Below are positions 25,201 through 30,588 of a stretch of 30,588 bases of DNA, piece after piece. The stretch covers positions 1-30,588 of the forward strand of contig JBASGW010000016.1 in the NCBI GenBank assembly GCA_049653745.1. The letters are read 5' to 3'. Made by a program: the position numbers and the translations under genes. The DNA comes from CANDYO01 sp049653745. Its GTDB lineage: Bacteria > Pseudomonadota > Alphaproteobacteria > Rickettsiales > CANDYO01. How positions within the stretch are numbered: position 1 is the first letter of the stretch; each line of letters begins with the position of its first letter. The notes under the pieces were generated by a model. The model was not told the DNA's origin and searched no databases. It was given only the letters and a program-made list of their open reading frames with translations.

Positions 25201-25827
25201 ATGTTAAGAATAGGCACTTTATTTTATATACTTCTTTCATTATTTTACGGTTTGGTGGCACAGGCTGCTGAACCTGCTAAAATTGATTCTGCTATATTTG
25301 ATATTAAGCCTAGAGATTATGTTTATGGCAATGATGATGCTAAAATAGAAGTTATAGAATATTTTTCTTTAACTTGTCCTCATTGTGAAAATTTCTTTGT
25401 AAATATATTCCCTGAATTAAAAAGAGACTATATAGATACCGGTAAAGTGAAATGGATAAAGCGCAGTTTTGTTACTGATCAATCTTCTTTAAAGGGCACA
25501 ATGTTACTTTATTGTGTTGATAAGCTAGATTTTGAAAAATACTTGCGTATTTTGCTCAATAAACAATCTAGCTGGGCTTATAATCAAGATCCTTTACCAA
25601 TATTAAAAAACATTGCTTTATTAGGCGGAATGTCTAGTAAGAAATTTTCTGAATGCATGGGAAATAAAGATCTTTCTCAAGAAATTACGGTCTCTGCCAA
25701 TGAAGCAACTAGAACCTTAAAATTAACTGGAACACCTGCATTCTTCATTAACCATGAAAAAGTAACTTTATATACTCTAAAGTCATTTAAAGATCATTTA
25801 GATAAATTATTATTAGCACAGCAATAA
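25201..25827 (+). CDS. DsbA-like periplasmic disulfide oxidoreductase
   Basis: A 208-aa protein with a Sec signal peptide (1 to about 22, cleavage near AQA before AEP) and a DsbA fold. The active site is C59-P-H-C62, the same dipeptide as classical DsbA, in EYFSLTCPHCENF; the cis-proline is P179 in LTGTPAFF. Two further cysteines (C105, C152) may form a structural disulfide in the helical insert. CPHC implies a strongly oxidising thiol donor. It follows the first Dsb gene by 10 nt, suggesting a pair with divided roles. hemW starts 27 nt downstream. No dsbB partner is in the window. Confidence 0.92.
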   Translation: MLRIGTLFYILLSLFYGLVAQAAEPAKIDSAIFDIKPRDYVYGNDDAKIEVIEYFSLTCPHCENFFVNIFPELKRDYIDTGKVKWIKRSFVTDQSSLKGTMLLYCVDKLDFEKYLRILLNKQSSWAYNQDPLPILKNIALLGGMSSKKFSECMGNKDLSQEITVSANEATRTLKLTGTPAFFINHEKVTLYTLKSFKDHLDKLLLAQQ

Positions 25828-25854
25828 TGTTTGTGCTAATGGATTTATAAAGAA

Positions 25855-26991
25855 ATGCAGCAAATCTCTATTTATATTCATTGGCCATTTTGTAAAAGTA
25901 AATGTCCCTATTGTGATTTTAATAGCCATGTTCGCAATAGCATTAACGAAGATCAATGGAATAAAGCTTACACACAAGAACTCCAAAATTACAAAGATTA
26001 CTTAAGTGATAAAAAGATTGTTTCAATATTTTTCGGTGGAGGCACCCCCTCTTTAATGCCTAGTTATATTATAGCAAATATTATCAATAGCTTAAGTATA
26101 ATTAGCAACATAGATGATAATATTGAAATAACTCTTGAAGCCAATCCCACCTCAGTTGAAAGTAAAAAATTTAAAGAATTCAGTAGAGCTGGAATCAATA
26201 GAGTTTCATTGGGAATTCAGTCCTTAGATGAAAATAATTTAAAATTTTTAGGTAGAGAACATAGCGTTAATGAAGCAATAGCCGCCATAGAAATTGCTAA
26301 GGAAAATTTTAAACGCTATTCATTTGATTTAATTTATGCTCTTCCAGAGCAAACCCTTAATTCTTGGGAAAAGCAGTTACAAGAAGCATTAAAATTAGCC
26401 GATAAACATTTATCCCTTTATCAATTAACCATAGAAAAAGGCACACCATTTTATAGCCAATATAAAAATAATAAATTTCAAATTCCTAATGAAGATCTAG
26501 CTAAAGATTTCTATAATATCACTCAGCAAATTATGGAAAATATTAACATGCCAGCATATGAAATTTCTAATCATGCTGCCAGCGGAGAAGAATGCAAACA
26601 TAATCTAACCTATTGGCAATATGGAGACTTTCTAGGAATAGGCCCTGGAGCACATAGCAGAATTAACAACCAGGCCTTTCATAGCATCTATAACCCTGAA
26701 AATTGGCTAGAAAATGCACTCAAAGGTGAAATAGTTACCCAAAACTTAATTGAATTATCTTTAGAAGAAAAAATTTCAGAAATGCTATTAATGGGATTAA
26801 GATTAACCAAAGGTATTAACGAGGCTGACTTTCAAAAAAAGCTTGGCCTCAAATTTTCCGAAGCTCTAAAGAAAAATAAACTTGAATTTTTAATAGATAA
26901 TCAATTTCTAGAATTCAACAATAATTATCTTTATACCACCGATAAAGGAAAAATAGTTCTCAATAGCATTGTTGAACAATTAGTTAAATGA
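25855..26991 (+). CDS. hemW: HemW, radical-SAM heme chaperone
   Basis: A 378-aa radical SAM protein. C13-x3-C17-x2-C20 (PFCKSKCPYCDF) binds the 4Fe-4S cluster. The residue after the third Cys-Asp pair is phenylalanine, not the fourth cysteine found in oxygen-independent coproporphyrinogen oxidase HemN, which points to HemW. FFGGGTPSLM (59-68) is the SAM-binding glycine motif, and a HemN C-terminal domain follows (about 290-378). HemW binds heme and is proposed to deliver it to respiratory enzymes; older annotations call it a coproporphyrinogen oxidase. It follows the Dsb pair closely, and no clear ribosome-binding site is seen before its ATG. Confidence 0.93.
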   Translation: MQQISIYIHWPFCKSKCPYCDFNSHVRNSINEDQWNKAYTQELQNYKDYLSDKKIVSIFFGGGTPSLMPSYIIANIINSLSIISNIDDNIEITLEANPTSVESKKFKEFSRAGINRVSLGIQSLDENNLKFLGREHSVNEAIAAIEIAKENFKRYSFDLIYALPEQTLNSWEKQLQEALKLADKHLSLYQLTIEKGTPFYSQYKNNKFQIPNEDLAKDFYNITQQIMENINMPAYEISNHAASGEECKHNLTYWQYGDFLGIGPGAHSRINNQAFHSIYNPENWLENALKGEIVTQNLIELSLEEKISEMLLMGLRLTKGINEADFQKKLGLKFSEALKKNKLEFLIDNQFLEFNNNYLYTTDKGKIVLNSIVEQLVK

Positions 26992-27027
26992 ATCAAGAAT
27001 TAATAAAGGGACTTCCAAATTACTTAC

Positions 27028-27052
27028 TTAAGGTCCTAAAATCTATCCTTAA
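27028..27052. terminator. Weak hairpin after hemW
   Basis: TTAAGG (27028-27033) pairs with CCTTAA (27047-27052) around a 13-nt loop, followed by a short T-rich stretch. It lies between hemW and a convergent small gene. Confidence 0.25.
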
Positions 27053-27077
27053 AGAATTTTATTAGGTGCCAGCTTCT

Positions 27078-27290
27078 TTAATAAATATTACAAAGCTGAG
27101 CTAAGGCCCTAGCATCAGATTCTGAGTGAGAACAGGGAAGCTCATAACTTTGAAAATATGGAGAATCCATAGGCTCTTGAGAACCACTTAAGTTATAACT
27201 CTCTTCTTTAAGATTCTCAACAGGATTATTTGCCACAAAAGTTGCAATCTTAATTAGCTCTAAAATTGCTTTATCTGAATAAACGGTCAT
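27078..27290 (-). CDS. Hypothetical protein, 70 aa
   Basis: I recognise no family. It has a short helical N terminus (about 4-22, AILELIKIATFVANN), a polar middle and a final segment SDARALAQLCNIY that may form a helix. There is no signal peptide or membrane segment. The ribosome-binding site is weak (TGAG about 7 nt before the ATG). It lies 166 nt downstream of the 965-aa gene on the same strand and could be cotranscribed with it, or be a chance frame in AT-rich DNA. The sequence is not low-complexity and no larger gene overlaps it, which is the main support. Confidence 0.4.
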   Translation of the reverse strand: MTVYSDKAILELIKIATFVANNPVENLKEESYNLSGSQEPMDSPYFQSYELPCSHSESDARALAQLCNIY

Positions 27291-27456
27291 CTAATAACTC
27301 AATAAATTTATATAAACGTGAACATATATTACAGTATTTTTATTTCTTTATCTACTTATAATATCATAAAATAAATATTGAAGCTTGAGTTTATTAATAT
27401 TTATATATATAAAAAAAGTTTATAATTCACAATAACACCCCTTTTAAGCAGCCCAC

Positions 27457-30354
27457 CTATAACTCACCTCCCCTTCGCGCTCCTAATGCTACACTACGTT
27501 CCATTTTAACTACTTTAGGATTTACATTTTCGTTTTGTTTCACTCCAGCCTTTTTAAAAGAGTCTATAACATCGCGTATAGCGTCAAGTTTTTTACTATT
27601 GGATAATTCCTTGATTTTTCTTAGTTCTTTATAGTTTCTCCAAATTATAGAAGCTTCTCGTTGCAACTCTTCTATATTTGTACTCTTATTAAGCTTATTA
27701 AAATTATTCAATCTTTCTAAATTATGAGCTGCTTTGTTTTGTAAATCTTTAAGGTTATTAACTTCTTCAAATAATAGATCATTGGGGAATTTCTTATATT
27801 CCTCCGCTCTTTTATTATATAAAGCCTCAAATTGATCATGTAGAGATAGTAGTTTTTTATCTAGATCTTTAGTTTCTGACTCTGATGCTTTAGACTCTCC
27901 GTCATTAACCAACAATTTTTTTAAAACAACATACATAGATTTTGCTGCATAAGCTAAACTTATAGCCAAAGCAGCTTGAGAAATAATATTTCCGGTTGAA
28001 GCACTGTTTTGCTGTATATCTGGAGCCTGCCCATCAGCTTCAGAGATCATATTATGACTATTAAAAATACTAGGAGATGTAACATTATAAGATATTACCT
28101 GCTGTTCAAGTTTAGTCGATTCTATAGGAAGAATGTCAATCACCGGTAAAGAGATATGATTTTGTGATTTGAACTCTATATTAAATTTAGAAGTAAGCTG
28201 CTCTTTAGAAAGTTCGAGTAAGCCTTGCAATCTAATTGCGTGGTTACTAATATATTCCTCACCTGCTTTACTTCCTAGTATCTCTAGTGCTGTATTAAGC
28301 TGATCTTTATCTAGTGTTACAAGATAGCTAAACTTATCCATTGTATAATGGTTATCACCAAGCCAATCCTTAAATTGTGGATTTTTTATTACCTCTAATG
28401 CTATATTACGCTGATTTTCATCTAAATTAGTGAGATAGCCCAATTTAGCTGTTGTATAATAGTCATTTTTACCAATCCAATCTTTAAATTGTGAATTTTC
28501 TAATATTGCCAATGTTGGAGTAAGTTTAGATTCATATAGATTTATTAGATATTCTAGATTTTTCATCTTATCTTTAATGAAATCTTGCACCGATGGAGAT
28601 TGTAATATTCTTAATCCAGTTTGGAGTTTATCAGGATGAGTGTCTTTTAAGTAATTTAAACCTTCATCTATAATAATATCTGTTATAGCTTTGGTTATTA
28701 TAGCATTATTAGGATAGTTGTTTTTAGCTCTACTTAAGAACCACTCATCTTTAATGCCATGGATAGCTTTTTGTAAAAGATCTTGATTGTTAGACTCAAG
28801 AGCCATTTCCACGGTTTTTGCTAAATAATATTGATTGGTTATTTGTGGCAGCAATTTTTCAGTCATTTCTTTTCTATTCAGTCTAGCAGCTAGAATCAAT
28901 TGAGGCCCCAAATACTGAGGTGCTTTGATTGCTTGAAAAAGCTCATTAAATAAAGGGCTATCATGTTCAATGCAGGTTGTGAGTGATGCTCTAATCACTC
29001 TTTCATCTTGTAATTCCGCTAAATAAGTGTGCGCAGCATTAACATCGCCGTTTTTAATCAAATCTTGCATTTTTTGGATTTGCGCTATTAATAGTTTTTC
29101 TGGTTTAGTAAGCTTCTGCTGATCTTTTGCTATAAGTTCATCTTCACCGCTGCGATTTAGTATAGTTTCTGGGTGATATTTATCCATGTCATTAGATAAA
29201 AGCATCTCTTTCCGTGGATGATTTGCAATATATTCAAGCCATCTTGGAGTTATTTGAGTTTTATAATATTCTTCTAGTGGAGCAAAACAATCTCTTATAT
29301 GCGGAGGAAGCTCTCCTAATTCAGCAATAATTTGTGGTAGCCTAACTACAAATTCATTATGCCACTTGCTTTCTTCATAAGGGTTTTTTAAAAACAGGTA
29401 AGATGAAACAGCATTAATAATAGCTTCTTCTTGAGGCGCTAAACTTTCTTTATATCTTTCTAAATTACTTGCTAATTCATTTACGCTTGAGGGTGGAATT
29501 ATATTCGGTATGAGTTGCTGATGAAGGTTAGTTAAGGCTTGATTCATAACAGCTTCAAAAATTTTGTTTTTCGAGGTTTCAGAAGTAGATTGAGGATAAG
29601 GATAAGAATTATCGTACTGATTAGATAACATCATTCCACGATGTGATAATTCATGAGCGAGGGTGCCTTTCATTTGTTTTGCTGAACGATTATCTTCCGT
29701 ACTAATAAATATTCTTCCATCATACCTTGCAAAACCATCAACATCCACTATAGGAGCAAATAAAAGTCTTCTCTGATAAATTTTAGAATCTAAATTATCA
29801 AGAGCTAAGGCTTTTAACAGCGTATCAAAATGAATATTTTCTCCTAAATCTTTCATTAGTTTGTGAGAGCTGACATCTATATTCCATGGCCCAGCAATCT
29901 TAGTTTTTAATGTATCGCTAGGTGGATAACCACTTACCCGATCAGAAGATTTTATTTCTTGATCATCTGTAAAACTATCTCGCAACAATATCTCATATGC
30001 GTGCTGCTCTTTCATTGCTTCGGTGACGAACTTATTTCGTTCATCTTCTTGAAGCGTGAGTGCGTATTTCATTTTTTCAGGATAGATATGCAAAAATTGA
30101 GTATGCTGTTTGTTTTTTGTAAATTGAGGTAAATTATTGTTTTTAAGATTTTCTTCCAAATTCTGTAATGATTGATCTAGTCTATAATTATAATCCATTC
30201 CAAAATTATTTACATAATTAATAATATCAATGTTATCAGTTTGTTTATTATTTTTATTAAATTCACTAAATATATATCCTATCATCCCACTTAAGGAAGT
30301 GCTAGCATCAGAATATGCATCCCACATACTACTAGTTCTTTTATCTTTAGACAT
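27457..30354 (-). CDS. Large protein with HExxH metalloprotease motif and helical repeats, probable effector
   Basis: A 965-aa protein without a signal peptide; I recognise no whole-length family. TLAHELSHRGMML holds a zincin motif H234-E-L-S-H238, preceded by a YDGRIFIST beta-strand and followed 96 residues later by WHNEFVVRLPQ, where E334 is a candidate third zinc ligand. Residues 420-560 look like degenerate ankyrin-type helical hairpins. Residues 576-715 contain about four 34-40-aa helical repeats, two sharing QFKDW at 622-626 and 660-664. A hydrophobic stretch (about 790-811) may cross or enter a membrane, and a charged coiled-coil region (825-935) follows before a basic end (RRGGEL). 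The layout suggests a zinc-dependent endopeptidase with protein-binding repeats, perhaps delivered to the host; function and export are inference. GAGAGG lies about 8 nt before the ATG. Confidence 0.8.
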   Translation of the reverse strand: MSKDKRTSSMWDAYSDASTSLSGMIGYIFSEFNKNNKQTDNIDIINYVNNFGMDYNYRLDQSLQNLEENLKNNNLPQFTKNKQHTQFLHIYPEKMKYALTLQEDERNKFVTEAMKEQHAYEILLRDSFTDDQEIKSSDRVSGYPPSDTLKTKIAGPWNIDVSSHKLMKDLGENIHFDTLLKALALDNLDSKIYQRRLLFAPIVDVDGFARYDGRIFISTEDNRSAKQMKGTLAHELSHRGMMLSNQYDNSYPYPQSTSETSKNKIFEAVMNQALTNLHQQLIPNIIPPSSVNELASNLERYKESLAPQEEAIINAVSSYLFLKNPYEESKWHNEFVVRLPQIIAELGELPPHIRDCFAPLEEYYKTQITPRWLEYIANHPRKEMLLSNDMDKYHPETILNRSGEDELIAKDQQKLTKPEKLLIAQIQKMQDLIKNGDVNAAHTYLAELQDERVIRASLTTCIEHDSPLFNELFQAIKAPQYLGPQLILAARLNRKEMTEKLLPQITNQYYLAKTVEMALESNNQDLLQKAIHGIKDEWFLSRAKNNYPNNAIITKAITDIIIDEGLNYLKDTHPDKLQTGLRILQSPSVQDFIKDKMKNLEYLINLYESKLTPTLAILENSQFKDWIGKNDYYTTAKLGYLTNLDENQRNIALEVIKNPQFKDWLGDNHYTMDKFSYLVTLDKDQLNTALEILGSKAGEEYISNHAIRLQGLLELSKEQLTSKFNIEFKSQNHISLPVIDILPIESTKLEQQVISYNVTSPSIFNSHNMISEADGQAPDIQQNSASTGNIISQAALAISLAYAAKSMYVVLKKLLVNDGESKASESETKDLDKKLLSLHDQFEALYNKRAEEYKKFPNDLLFEEVNNLKDLQNKAAHNLERLNNFNKLNKSTNIEELQREASIIWRNYKELRKIKELSNSKKLDAIRDVIDSFKKAGVKQNENVNPKVVKMERSVALGARRGGEL

Positions 30355-30362
30355 AATATACC

Positions 30363-30378
30363 TCTCTTATTCAAGAGA
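30363..30378 (-). other. Small hairpin overlapping the Shine-Dalgarno of the 965-aa gene
   Basis: TCTCTT and AAGAGA form a 6-bp stem with a 4-nt loop in the leader of the 965-aa gene. The second arm in the transcript overlaps the GAGAGG ribosome-binding site, so folding could lower translation. The stem is short. Confidence 0.3.
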
Positions 30379-30513
30379 CTCAATAATAGCATTAAATTCA
30401 CACAAAGGAATTATTAATTGAAAACTTACTAGAGATAAACAATAAACCAAAATCACCTAAAGCATTAATTCATTAATATTAAATATAGGCGATTGAGGTT
30501 ATTAATAGAAAAT

Positions 30514-30588
30514 TTATCTATTTAAATTATTATAAAATTCTCTAACCTGTGGGTTTACTTTCAGTAAAGCTGGTTTGAAGCCTTTAAT
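30514..30588 (-). CDS. Possible 3' end of a gene entering from the right edge
   Basis: On the minus strand the last 75 bases read as 24 codons and a TAA stop, with protein-like composition (KGFKPALLKVNPQVREFYNN) and higher GC than the spacer beside it; the two other minus frames hit stops at once or within nine codons. No family can be assigned from so short a piece. 30379-30513 shows nothing further. Confidence 0.3.
   Translation of the reverse strand: MKGFKPALLKVNPQVREFYNNLNR

Noticed and set aside
25855..26991. Oxygen-independent coproporphyrinogen oxidase HemN
   Set aside because: The fourth cysteine of CxxxCxxCxC is phenylalanine, as in HemW.
27457..30354. A classical ankyrin-repeat protein call for the 965-aa gene
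   Set aside because: Only vague helical hairpins at 420-560 resemble ankyrin; the consensus TPLH/GxTxLxxAA pattern is missing, so only a helical-repeat description is given.
1..30588. tRNA genes, CRISPR arrays and insertion sequences
   Set aside because: I saw no tRNA T-loop box with a matching cloverleaf outside coding regions, no regularly spaced repeat-spacer array and no transposase or terminal inverted repeats. Reading by eye could miss a divergent tRNA.

Overview
The window is AT-rich (roughly 30% GC by eye) and gene-dense. It looks like part of the chromosome of an intracellular, host-associated alphaproteobacterium, most likely Rickettsiales-like (Midichloriaceae/Jidaibacter-type) or Holosporales-like. 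The evidence is composition, a fragmented division/cell-wall cluster, a large ankyrin-repeat protein, a two-partner secretion adhesin and two large effector-like proteins next to ordinary housekeeping genes. The assignment to order is inference. No rRNA, tRNA, transposase, CRISPR array or prophage was seen.

Layout. (1) 1-1580: the 3' part of a class-I glutamine-amidotransferase/peptidase C26-like protein, then a six-cysteine 128-aa orphan with its own near-consensus promoter and a terminator hairpin. (2) 1820-5611: an APC amino-acid permease, hisS and prfA, tightly packed on + (6-nt gap, then a 4-nt ATGA overlap). (3) 6032-10087: a 1351-aa ankyrin protein on - with a kinase-like catalytic signature, an acidic linker and a 120-bp tandem duplication. 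(4) 10378-14630: a MurU-like nucleotidyltransferase on + runs tail-to-tail into a mraZ-rsmH-ftsL-ftsI operon on -, whose four genes all overlap by 4 nt. Upstream of mraZ, five TGG triplets at exactly 10-bp spacing sit just downstream of a -10 box: a probable MraZ autoregulatory operator. (5) 15133-16371: tyrS. (6) 16450-22217: a tpsB-tpsA two-partner secretion operon on -. The exoprotein has an FHA-type secretion domain, a LamG-like segment, three YDG repeats and an MBG-like domain. (7) 22364-26991: a small proline-rich acidic protein, class II lysS, two consecutive DsbA-family proteins and hemW, all on +. (8) 27078-30354: a 70-aa hypothetical and a 965-aa protein with an HExxH zinc-protease motif, alpha-helical repeats, a possible membrane segment and a coiled coil. 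A short reading frame at the right edge may be the end of another gene.

How the genes relate. Housekeeping blocks (translation: hisS, prfA, tyrS, lysS; division and wall: mraZ to ftsI, murU-like; envelope redox and heme: DsbA-like pair, hemW) alternate with long host-interaction candidates on the minus strand (ankyrin/kinase-like, TpsA, HExxH protein). The strongest unexplained signals are the kinase-like ankyrin protein, the HExxH protein and the helically phased operator in front of mraZ.
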